Shown piece after piece: positions 23,973 to 33,445 of a stretch of DNA of 64,000 bases (its first letter is position 1; every line of letters begins with the position of its first letter). The notes beneath the pieces were generated by a model that was given only the letters and a program-made list of their open reading frames with translations, searched no databases and had not been told where the DNA came from. Source of the stretch: UBA5186 sp040005095 (GTDB lineage Bacteria; Actinomycetota; Thermoleophilia; Gaiellales; Gaiellaceae); the NCBI GenBank assembly GCA_040005095.1, contig JBDTZN010000001.1, positions 31,512 to 95,511 of the forward strand, given 5' to 3'. The translations under genes were made by a program, and so were the position numbers.

Positions 23973-24938
23973 GTGAGCGCTCGGGAGACTGCCGTACCTG
24001 GAGGACGGCGGCTGGTCTACGGACTGGCCGCCGTTCTCTTTGCGATCGCGCTCGTCCTTGCGGTGGCGCGCGTCGGCGAGCAGGCTGGGCGCCTTTCCGA
24101 CTGGCAGGCGCTCGCCCTCGGGATCACGCAGGGGCTCACGGAGCTGCTCCCGATCTCATCGTCCGGCCACCTGATCCTGGTCCCGTGGATCGGCGACTGG
24201 CACTACCTCGAGACGCACCAGAGCTTCAACAAAACCTTCGACGTCGCGTTGCACCTCGGGACGCTCCTCGCCGTGATCCTCTACTTCTGGGGCGACGTCG
24301 TCCGCTACGTCGGAGCGTGGTTCCGCTCGGTGGGGCATCGCGCGATTCGCGACGACGACGAGCGGCTGGCCTGGTACATCCTCGCCGCAACGGTTCCCGC
24401 GGCGCTCGCCGGCGCCGTCGGCGAGGAGACGATCGAGAAGCATCTCGGGCAGCCGTGGCAGATCGCGATCTTCCTGTCGGTGTTCGGCGTCCTGCTCTGG
24501 GTCGCGGACCGCTCGGCGCAGGTGCAAAAGATCCAGGATCTGCGCTTCGGGGCCGCGTTCCTGATCGGGATCTCGCAAATCCTCGCCCTCATGCCGGGGA
24601 CGTCCCGGTCCGGGATCACGATCACCGCCGGACGCTTCGCGAAGCTCGACCGCGACTCAGCCGCGCGCTTCTCGTTCCTCCTGCTGATTCCGATCGTCTT
24701 CGGCGCCGTGCTCTACAAGGGCGTGAAGCACGTGGTGCTCGAGAGCCTGCCTGCCGGGTCGACCGGGCCCTTCATCGTGGGAACCCTCGCCGCCGCAGCC
24801 GTCGGCCTCGTCGCGATCGACTTCCTGCTCGGCTACGTGCGTCGGCACGACTACACGCCGTTCGTCGTCTACCGCTTGATCGCCGCCGCCGTGATCGTGC
24901 TGATCATCGTTACGGGCTGGAGAAGCGCGAGCTTCTAA
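23973..24938 (+). CDS. uppP: Undecaprenyl-diphosphate phosphatase UppP/BacA
   Basis: 321 residues from GTG. Signature motifs GITQGLTELLPISSSGHL (E57) and MPGTSRSGITITAGR are both intact, with about eight membrane segments. An additional N-terminal membrane segment (15-33) precedes the standard start. The enzyme recycles undecaprenyl phosphate for wall synthesis, releasing phosphate; position 25 bp after pstS on the same strand makes co-expression likely. Confidence 0.95.
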   Translation: MSARETAVPGGRRLVYGLAAVLFAIALVLAVARVGEQAGRLSDWQALALGITQGLTELLPISSSGHLILVPWIGDWHYLETHQSFNKTFDVALHLGTLLAVILYFWGDVVRYVGAWFRSVGHRAIRDDDERLAWYILAATVPAALAGAVGEETIEKHLGQPWQIAIFLSVFGVLLWVADRSAQVQKIQDLRFGAAFLIGISQILALMPGTSRSGITITAGRFAKLDRDSAARFSFLLLIPIVFGAVLYKGVKHVVLESLPAGSTGPFIVGTLAAAAVGLVAIDFLLGYVRRHDYTPFVVYRLIAAAVIVLIIVTGWRSASF

Positions 24939-27070
24939 CTGGATTCGGTCACGACCTCAGGCGGCGTCTCTCGGCCCCGGACGAAGAGGACCGACTTCGT
25001 CCACTCCGGCATCCACCAGTTCGCCGGCCCGAGCAGGCGCATGATCGCCGGCACGAGCAGGGCCCGGATCACCGTGGCGTCGAAGATGATCCCGGCCGCG
25101 AGCCCGATCGCGAACTCCTTGATCTCGAAGCCGGGGCCAGAGGACAGAACGAGGAACGCGAACATGAGCACGAGCGCCGCGCTGGTGACGAGCTTTCCGG
25201 TGCGGGCCAGGCCGAGCTCGATCGCCTTCTCCGTGCTGCCGGTCTCGTCATAGGCCTCGCGCATGCGCGAGAGCATGAAGACCTCGTAATCCATCGAGAG
25301 GCCGAACAGGAAGGCGAAGATCATCAGCGGAATCCACGCCGTGACCGCCTGAGTGGCATCGATGCCCCAGAGGGACGACCCGTGCCCGAGCTGGAAGATG
25401 AAGACGACGATCCCCAGAGCCGCGGCCAGGGACAGCAGGTTGAGGATCACCGCCTTGAGCGGTAGGACGATCGACCTGAACGCCCGCGCTAGGAGGACGA
25501 ACGTCAGGAGGAGGACGAAGGCGAGCAGGTAGGGGAAGTTCCCGTAGATCGCATGGACGAAGTCGCGGTCGACGGCAGCAACGCCGCCGAGGCTTCCGCC
25601 CGTTCCCTTCAGATCCGAGTTGACGCGATCGATGATCGGCTGGATGCCCGAGGCGGCTCCGTCGACGGCCGGGAACGCCTCGACGATCGCTGCGTCACCC
25701 TTCCGCCAGTCCTTCGGCGCCACGGCGGCGACAACCCCCGGCACCTGGCGCAGCTTCGCGGCGACCGCATCGGGGTTCCCGCCCTCAACGAGTACCTCGA
25801 ACGGCTTGTGCACGCCCGGCGTGATGCCGGCGGCCGTGAGCGCGTCGCGGCCGACGATCGCATCCCCGCTCCCCGGGACGTTCTTCATCTGAGCCTCGTT
25901 CGGGTTCAACTGGAGGCCGTAATAGACCAGTACCCCGACGACGGCGAGCCCGGCGGCCGCGATCGGGATCGGACGACGGTTGACGAACCGAGCCCAGCGG
26001 CCCCACGCCCCGTCCTCCGGGTGGCCCTGGTCGGTGAACCGCTTCGGCAGGACGCGAACGCTGTTGATCTTCGTGCCGAGCACCGTGAGCAGCGCCGGGA
26101 GCAGCGTGATCGCCGAGAGCACCGACACCGCTGGAATCAACATCCCACCGATACCCATCGACCGGATGAACGGCAGCGGCAGCACGACCAGTGAGAGCAG
26201 GCCGACCGCGACCGTCGTGCCCGAGACGATCACGGCACGACCGGCGTGCGTCATCGTCTCGACGAGCGCCGTCTCGACGTCCTCACCCTCGCGAAGCTCG
26301 TCGCGGAAGCGGAAGATCATGAGCAGCGCATAGTCGATCGCCACTCCGAGACCCACGAGCGCGATCAGGAACTGCACGATGATCGACACGTCCGTGATGT
26401 AGGTGAGCACCCAGACGAGCGTGAAGGTGTTGAGGATCGAGGAGACCGCGATCACGAGCGGGAGCAGAACCGCCGGCAGCGTCCCGAAGACGAAGAACAG
26501 GATCACGAGCGCGCCGATGCCGCCGACGACCGCCTCGAGCAGCACGCTCGGGCCGGTCGTGGCGCCCTTAGCGCTGGCCTCGAGGATCGGGTCGTGGCCG
26601 GTGACATGCACCGTAGTGCCGGCCGGCAGTCCCGCGGTCGCGGCCTTCAGCATCGCTGCGGCGCCGCTCTTCGTGTCGAACTGCGGGGAGCCCGCGGGAT
26701 AGACCTCCATGAAGGTCGTGTGCCGGTCCTTCGAGACGTAGGCATCGCTGCCCGTCGAGTAGAACGAGCTCGAGCGCGCACCTGGACTGGTCTTCACCGC
26801 GCGTGCCATCGCGGTCTTGATCGCGTCGCTCTTGGTCGCGTCGCCGCTCGTCTGGAACACGACGACATTCGGGGCTCGGTCGCCCGTGCCAAAACGATCA
26901 ACTGTCCGCTGGCTCGCCTCGTAGGCGGCGTAGCCGGGAATCGAGAACGACTGGAACCAGCGCTTCGAGACCTGACCGGCCGCATATCCGCCGAAGACGG
27001 TGAGGACGAGCCAGGCGCTGATGACGTACCAGCGGCGGCGGGCGATCAGGTGGGCGAGGCGAGCGAGCAT
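24935..27070 (-). CDS. MMPL-family RND transporter
   Basis: 711 residues from ATG with AAAGGAA upstream. About twelve membrane segments in two halves; the first half contains ALVGLGVAIDYALLMIFRFRDEL and the second LFGLSMDYEVFMLSRMREAYD, the paired G-x-x-x-D-Y motifs of MMPL proteins carrying the proton-relay Asp-Tyr. It exports lipids or hydrophobic compounds. The divergent TetR at 27166 is the probable repressor. Its 3' end overlaps convergent uppP by 4 bp. Confidence 0.93.
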   Translation of the reverse strand: MLARLAHLIARRRWYVISAWLVLTVFGGYAAGQVSKRWFQSFSIPGYAAYEASQRTVDRFGTGDRAPNVVVFQTSGDATKSDAIKTAMARAVKTSPGARSSSFYSTGSDAYVSKDRHTTFMEVYPAGSPQFDTKSGAAAMLKAATAGLPAGTTVHVTGHDPILEASAKGATTGPSVLLEAVVGGIGALVILFFVFGTLPAVLLPLVIAVSSILNTFTLVWVLTYITDVSIIVQFLIALVGLGVAIDYALLMIFRFRDELREGEDVETALVETMTHAGRAVIVSGTTVAVGLLSLVVLPLPFIRSMGIGGMLIPAVSVLSAITLLPALLTVLGTKINSVRVLPKRFTDQGHPEDGAWGRWARFVNRRPIPIAAAGLAVVGVLVYYGLQLNPNEAQMKNVPGSGDAIVGRDALTAAGITPGVHKPFEVLVEGGNPDAVAAKLRQVPGVVAAVAPKDWRKGDAAIVEAFPAVDGAASGIQPIIDRVNSDLKGTGGSLGGVAAVDRDFVHAIYGNFPYLLAFVLLLTFVLLARAFRSIVLPLKAVILNLLSLAAALGIVVFIFQLGHGSSLWGIDATQAVTAWIPLMIFAFLFGLSMDYEVFMLSRMREAYDETGSTEKAIELGLARTGKLVTSAALVLMFAFLVLSSGPGFEIKEFAIGLAAGIIFDATVIRALLVPAIMRLLGPANWWMPEWTKSVLFVRGRETPPEVVTESS

Positions 27071-27113
27071 GTGGTTCCTTTCGGAAGCGGCAAACTGGAC
27101 GAGGTCGAAGAAC

Positions 27114-27159
27114 TTACAGCAACTGCATCATTACCGCAACTGTAATTTCCGGGTACAAT
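27114..27159. promoter_or_regulatory. Shared MMPL/TetR promoter and operator
   Basis: TTACAG (27114-27119) and CTGTAA (27140-27145) form a dyad. Inside it lies TTACCG (27131), which with TACAAT (27154-27159, 17-bp spacing) makes a promoter whose start would fall at the tetR ATG (27166), predicting a leaderless transcript. On the other strand TTGCGG and TAAGTT, also 17 bp apart, face the MMPL gene. Confidence 0.55.
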
Positions 27160-27165
27160 GGCTGC

Positions 27166-27798
27166 ATGGGTCTACGCGACCTGAAGAAACAACAGACGAG
27201 GACGGCAATCGCCGATACGGCGTTGCGCCTCTTCATGAAGCGCGGCTTCGACCACGTTACCGTCGCCGAGGTGGCCGAAGCGGCCGGCGTCTCCGAGAAG
27301 ACCGTCTTCAACTACTTCCACTCGAAGGAAGACCTCTTCTTCGACGAGGTCGACGAGCGTGAGGCAGCGCTCGTCGCGGCGATCCGGGACCGCCGACCGG
27401 AGGAGTCGATCCTGGTCGCTCTGCGCCGGAGCCAGCTCGCGGGCTGCGGCCGCATGTGCAGCGCGGGATTTGCCGGGTTCGCGCGGCTGATCGAGGAGTC
27501 CCAGGCCCTGCGGGCCAAGGAACTCGAGGTCATGGCTCGGTTCTCCGCAACCCTGGCCGACACCCTCCAGGACGAGCTCGGCTGCACCGATCTCGATGCG
27601 AGGGTCGCGGCCAGCTTGATCGTCGGCGTCCACTGGCAGTTCTTCGTGATCGCACGCCAGCGTGCGCTCGCCGGCCGGCATGGGCCGGCGGCGACGAGGC
27701 GTCTCCGCGCCGATCTCGCGCGCGCCTACGAGCTCCTCGAGAGTGGGCTCGGCGACCTAGGGAGCCGGAAGCTCGGCGCGGATCTCCAGCCCGCCTGA
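27166..27798 (+). CDS. TetR family regulator of the MMPL exporter
   Basis: 210 residues from ATG. HTH at about residues 10-57 (ALRLFMKRGFDHVTVAEVAE, AGVSEKTVFNYFHSKEDLF), then a C-terminal domain with LRAKELEVMARFSATLAD typical of MftR-like C-terminal TetR proteins. Divergent from the exporter, with a dyad in between, so autoregulation and repression of the exporter are likely. The promoter predicts little or no leader. The 3' end overlaps the convergent histidine kinase by 42 bp. Confidence 0.9.
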   Translation: MGLRDLKKQQTRTAIADTALRLFMKRGFDHVTVAEVAEAAGVSEKTVFNYFHSKEDLFFDEVDEREAALVAAIRDRRPEESILVALRRSQLAGCGRMCSAGFAGFARLIEESQALRAKELEVMARFSATLADTLQDELGCTDLDARVAASLIVGVHWQFFVIARQRALAGRHGPAATRRLRADLARAYELLESGLGDLGSRKLGADLQPA

Positions 27799-28437
27799 TT
27801 CGGGCCGAATCGCGTCGACGGTGCCGCCGGCCGCGGTCACGACGTGCTTGACGATCGAAAGGCCGAGCCCGGTTCCCCGCGACGTGCGCGCGCGGTCGCT
27901 GCGATAGAAACGCTCGAAGAGACGCGGCAGCTCGTCGGCGCTCACGCCCACGCCGTTGTCGATCGCACGCAGAACCGGCCGGCCGCCCTCGTGCCGCACG
28001 CTCAACGTGAAGGTCGCGCGCGGCCCTGCGTAGCGCAGCGCGTTGTCGACGAGGTTCTCGGCGACCATTCGGACCATCCTCGGACGAAGAGGAAGCCGGG
28101 TCCCCTCCTCGACCTCGAAGCGGACGGTGACGTCGGCCCGCTCGGCGCGCTCGCGGACGTCCTCCGCTACCTGCGCGAGCACCGGAGCAGCCTCGGTCGA
28201 GCCGAGCGCCACGACTTCGCGACCGGTCTCGAGCTCGGAGAGGAAGAGCACGTCATCGACGAGCTGCCGCGTCGCCTCGACCTCCTCCCGCGCCTGCTCG
28301 ATCAGCGCGTCCCGGTCCGCGCCCGGCAGCTGCGCGGTCTCGAGCAGCGCCAGGATTCGCGCGAGCGGCGTGCGCAGCTCGTGCGAGACCGCCGCGGTGA
28401 ACGCGGTGCGGAGCTCTGCGTAGGGATCCGCCTCCAT
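27757..28437 (-). CDS. Sensor histidine kinase lacking a sensor domain (PhoR-like)
   Basis: 226 residues from ATG 28437 (GTG 28473 would add 12). It begins almost directly with HisKA: AAVSHELRTPLARI, H19 being the phosphorylated His. HATPase boxes follow: N box MVAENLVDNALRYA, G1 AIDNGVGV, F box LPRLFERFYRS, G2 GTGLGLSIVKHVV. There is no membrane segment or PAS domain. Divergent from an OmpR-type regulator with a triple Pho box between, so I infer a PhoR-type role, with input supplied by another protein, for example PhoU. Confidence 0.88.
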   Translation of the reverse strand: MEADPYAELRTAFTAAVSHELRTPLARILALLETAQLPGADRDALIEQAREEVEATRQLVDDVLFLSELETGREVVALGSTEAAPVLAQVAEDVRERAERADVTVRFEVEEGTRLPLRPRMVRMVAENLVDNALRYAGPRATFTLSVRHEGGRPVLRAIDNGVGVSADELPRLFERFYRSDRARTSRGTGLGLSIVKHVVTAAGGTVDAIRPESGGLEIRAELPAP

Positions 28438-28464
28438 GGCTGGATTCTCGCGGGTCCGGGGGTG

Positions 28465-28493
28465 GGTCACCATCCGTTCACCGGATCGTCACC
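28465..28493. promoter_or_regulatory. Triple 11-bp Pho box between kinase and response regulator
   Basis: GGTCACC at 28465, GTTCACC at 28476 and CGTCACC at 28487 are in exact 11-bp register, the direct-repeat form bound by actinobacterial PhoP. The site lies upstream of both divergent genes and matches the box at pstS, so autoregulation by phosphate is likely. Confidence 0.7.
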
Positions 28494-28529
28494 ACCAGGG
28501 GACCGCTCGGGAGTCCATGATTCGGACGG

Positions 28530-29225
28530 ATGGCGAAGGTCCTGATCGTCGAAGACGACGAGGTGATCGCAGAGGGCATGGCACGCCATCTGTCCGCCGC
28601 CGGCTTCGACCCCGTGCGCGTGGGCCGCGGCGACCAGGGGCTCGCGCGGCTTCGGTACGAGCAACCCGATGTCTGCGTGCTCGACCTGATGCTCCCCGCG
28701 GTCGACGGGTGGACGATGATCGAGACGATCCGCGCGGAGGGCATCGGCACACCGATCGTGGTCGTCAGCGCGCGTGGCACCGAGCACGACCGGGTGCACG
28801 CGCTCGAGATCGGCGCCGACGACTACCTCGTCAAGCCGTTCTCGATGAAGGAGCTCGTGGCGCGCGTCCAGGCAGCGGCCCGCCGCGGAGTCAGGTCCCA
28901 AGACGCCACGCGGGGCGATCCGATCGAGATCGAGGAGCTGCGCATCGATCCGCGCGAGGTCCAGGCCTACGTCGACGGCGAGAGCGCCGATCTGACCCCG
29001 ACGGAGTTCCGGCTGCTCTACCAGCTCGCGCTCGACCAGGGCCGAGTGACGACGCGCGACGAACTGCTGCAGAAGCTGTGGGGCCGGCGCGAGACGCATC
29101 GAGACCGGACGGTCGACGTCTTCGTGCGGCGCCTACGGGAGAAGATCGACCGCCGCGCCTCGAAGCACACGTTCATCCAGACGCGCTACGGCGTCGGCTA
29201 CAAGCTCGAAGCCGTTCCTAAGTAG
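28530..29225 (+). CDS. OmpR/PhoB-type response regulator (PhoP/RegX3-like)
   Basis: 231 residues from ATG. Receiver domain 1-115 with D9/D10, phospho-acceptor D52 (VLDLMLP), S80 and K102 (YLVKPFS). The winged-helix DNA-binding domain (130-228) has LTPTEFRLLYQLALDQGRVTTRDELLQKLWG and the RTVDVFVRRLREKI recognition helix, ending in TRYGVGYKLE. Paired with the divergent sensorless kinase. The Pho box in front and the pst block 5 kb away point to control of phosphate uptake; RegX3-like would be an equivalent label. Confidence 0.9.
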   Translation: MAKVLIVEDDEVIAEGMARHLSAAGFDPVRVGRGDQGLARLRYEQPDVCVLDLMLPAVDGWTMIETIRAEGIGTPIVVVSARGTEHDRVHALEIGADDYLVKPFSMKELVARVQAAARRGVRSQDATRGDPIEIEELRIDPREVQAYVDGESADLTPTEFRLLYQLALDQGRVTTRDELLQKLWGRRETHRDRTVDVFVRRLREKIDRRASKHTFIQTRYGVGYKLEAVPK

Positions 29226-29514
29226 GCAACCGCTCGAAGCGTAAGCCCGTCTCGACGAGCTTGCGGCCGCCGGACTCGTAGGCGAGGTCGACCTTGTCGT
29301 TCTTACGGTAGGTGCCGGCGATCCCGAGCGCCATCGAGAGCCAGCGGACGAAGCCGAGGCTGCCCTCCTCCTCCAGCGGGCGGTCAAACACAAGCGCCTT
29401 TCCCTCTTGCCGAAAATCGCGGCCCTCCTGCTGGAGAACGCCGTTCAGGTAGACCTGAAACGGCCGCGTCACATACCCCGGCACCTCTACCCGCGAACGC
29501 TCGATCACGTCCAT
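29218..29514 (-). CDS. Conserved-looking hypothetical protein (98 aa)
   Basis: 98 residues from ATG: MDVIERSRVEVPGYVTRPFQ, YLNGVLQQEGRDF, then LGFVRWLSMALGIAGTYRKND and a basic, strand-rich C-terminus. The first 40 residues read like a small beta domain. No family recognised. Its start codon is only 3 bp from the divergent ctaC start, so promoters of both must lie inside the other gene or one start is further in. The 3' end overlaps the convergent regulator by 8 bp. Confidence 0.65.
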   Translation of the reverse strand: MDVIERSRVEVPGYVTRPFQVYLNGVLQQEGRDFRQEGKALVFDRPLEEEGSLGFVRWLSMALGIAGTYRKNDKVDLAYESGGRKLVETGLRFERLPT

Positions 29515-29517
29515 AGA

Positions 29518-30493
29518 ATGCCTGCGGCCTTGGGACGCAGGCGCCTTGTCTTACTTGTCACGTGCGCGCTTGCGCTGCTCGTCGTCGGCGTGGCCGCAGC
29601 CGGGAACGGCGGGATCGCGCCGCCCGCGCCCGCCTCCCCGAACGCCGATCGCATCCGCGACAGCTACTGGCTGATCCTCGGCTTCACCGGCGCGGTCTTC
29701 GTGCTCGTCGAGAGCGCCCTGGTCGTGGTCATCCTGCGCTTCCGCGGCCGGGGCCGCCCGCGCGAGGTCGAGGGCCCGCAGATCCACGGCTCGACCCGGC
29801 TCGAGTTGACGTGGACGGCGGTCCCGGTGCTGATCCTGGCCGTGATCGCCGGCTTCGTCTTCTACAAGCTGCCCGGAATTCAGAACGTGCCGCCGGCGCA
29901 GGCCGGCACCGAGCAGCTGAACATCAGGGTGGTCGCGCACCAGTTCTACTGGCAGTTCGAGTATCCGAACGGCGCGATCTCGATCGACGAGCTCCGCGTG
30001 CCGACGAACCGGGTCGTCACGCTCGACATCGCCTCGGAGGACGTCGACCACAGCTGGTGGATCCCCGAGTTCGGCGGCAAGTTCGACGCGATCCCTGGCC
30101 AGACGAACCACACCTGGTTCAAGGTCAGCCGCGCCGGAACCTACCGCGGCCAGTGCGGCGAGTTCTGCGGGCTCTACCACGCAGCCATGAGCGCGCGCGT
30201 CGTCGCGACGTCGCCGGCCGGGTTCACGCAATGGCTCTCCTCGCAGACCTCCGGGACACTCGGGAAGGCGGAGTTCCAGAACGCGTGCGGCAAGTGCCAT
30301 GGCCCGCAGGGCGAAGGCGGGTTCGGGCCCGCGGTGAAGAGCAATTCGCTGTTGACCCAACGCACCGGACTCTTCCAGCTGATCACGAACGGACGGGCTG
30401 CGATGCCGCCGGTCGCACGAGGGTGGTCGAACGCCCAGCTCGACGCGCTCTACGCCTACGCGAGCAAGCAGGTCTACAAGGGGGCCGGAACGA

Positions 30494-30504
<11 letters not shown>
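29518..30504 (+). CDS. ctaC: Cytochrome c oxidase subunit II with fused cytochrome c domain
   Basis: 328 residues from ATG 29518; no clear ribosome site, possibly leaderless. Signal/first segment at 9-29, membrane helices about 50-73 and 101-117. The binuclear CuA site is complete: H178, C213, C217, H221 and M224 (QCGEFCGLYHAAM). A C-terminal class I cytochrome c domain has CGKCH (257-261) and axial M296 (AAMPPV), marking a caa3-type oxidase. It accepts electrons outside the membrane and passes them to CtaD, encoded next with overlap. Confidence 0.96.
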
Positions 30505-32123
<1,619 letters not shown>

Positions 32124-32131
<8 letters not shown>

Positions 32132-33305
32132 ACCAGGCCCGTGGCTGAGACTGGTCGCGCTCGCGGGCGCGGCGGGTGCCATGCTCGCCGTGGTCAGCGG
32201 CGCGGCCGGGCTCGGGACAGCGCACCGCGTGCTTGCCGCGCTGGCGCTCCCGCCGCTCGTCGCGCTCGGCGTGGCTGCGTGGATCGCGCACCGCCGGCTC
32301 CTTCCGGCTTCGATCGCGTCGCTCGTGCTCTTTGGCGCTGCGGCGGCGGTGACCTCGCCGGCTCTCCACATCGCGCTGGCATCGCTGGCGCTGGCGTCTG
32401 CTCTGGTTGCCTGCGCGTTGACCCTGCGCGGCGAGCCGGCCGCGAACGGCGACTGGCGGGACTACCTCACGCTGACGAAGCCGAGAATCATGTCCCTGCT
32501 GCTGCTGACCGGTGCGTGCGGGATGGTCGTCGGCGCGGGCGGCTTTCCGCCGCTCGGGACGTTCGTTGCCGCGATGGCGGGCCTCGCCCTCGCCTGCGGC
32601 GGTGCGAGCGCGCTCAACCATGTCCTCGACGCCGACATCGACCGGCTGATGGGGAAGCGGACGGAGAAGCGCCCCGTCGCGGCGGGCCGAGTCGCGCCCA
32701 CGCGGGCGCTCGAGTTCGGGCTGGCGCTCTCGGCGTTCTCGTTCGTCCTGCTTGCGTCGCTCGTGAACCCGCTGACCGCCGCCCTCGCCCTCGTCGGGAA
32801 TCTCTTCTACGTGCTCGTCTACACGCGGTGGCTCAAGCGCTCGACGCCGCAGAACATCGTCATCGGCGGGGCCGCGGGCGCGGTGCCGCCGCTCGTCGGC
32901 TGGGCAGCCGCCACCGGGAACCTCGCGCTGCCGGCGCTCTTCCTGTTCCTGATCGTCTTCGCCTGGACGCCGCCGCACTTCTGGGCGCTCGCCCTGCTGA
33001 TCAAGGAGAACTACGCGGCGGCGAAGGTGCCGATGCTGCCGGTCGTGCGCGGCGACCGCGAGACTGCGCGCCAGATCGTCCTGTACTCGGTCGTGCTCGT
33101 CGCGATCACGCTGCTGCCGTTTGCGCTGCGCGAGGTCGGGCTCGTCTACCTCGTCTCCGCGCTGGCGCTCGGCGGGGCGTTCCTCTGGCTCGCGGTGGCC
33201 CTGCAGCGCGACACGAGCCGCCGCCGCGCCGCGCTGCTCTTCCACTACTCCCTCCTCTATCTCGCGCTGCTCTTCGTCGCGATGGCCGTGGACGCGGTCG
33301 CCTGA
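32124..33305 (+). CDS. ctaB: Protoheme IX farnesyltransferase with N-terminal membrane extension
   Basis: 393 residues from TTG 32124. The enzyme proper starts near residue 110 (YLTLTKPRIMSLLLLTG) and has the prenyltransferase motifs NHVLDADIDRLMGKRTEKRP and YTRWLKRSTPQNIVIGGAAG, with DxxxD. It makes haem O from haem B and farnesyl diphosphate for the oxidase. The first 105 residues form about four further membrane helices not found in standard CtaB of about 290-310 residues; they recall part of a CtaA/COX15-like protein, but no haem His pairs are evident. Confidence 0.93.
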
Positions 33306-33436
33306 TGGAGCCGGCGCCCGTCCCGAAGCAGCGGAACACCGCCTTCGCCTGGGCGATCGTCGGGCTGTTCGTTCTGCTCTTCGCCGGGACGTTCCTGATC
33401 GCGCTGCTCTACCTCGCGGCCGACCACATCAAGTAG
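33305..33436 (+). CDS. Small single-span membrane protein in the cytochrome oxidase operon (43 aa)
   Basis: ATG overlaps the ctaB stop by one base (TGATG). The peptide starts MEPAPVPKQRNTAFAW and has one strong membrane helix (WAIVGLFVLLFAGTFLIALLY) and a short tail ADHIK. Position and size match small accessory subunits of cytochrome oxidase, but sequence alone cannot prove it. The TAG stop is in the same frame as the following amidase. Confidence 0.65.
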   Translation: MEPAPVPKQRNTAFAWAIVGLFVLLFAGTFLIALLYLAADHIK

Positions 33437-33445
33437 TCCGGACCC

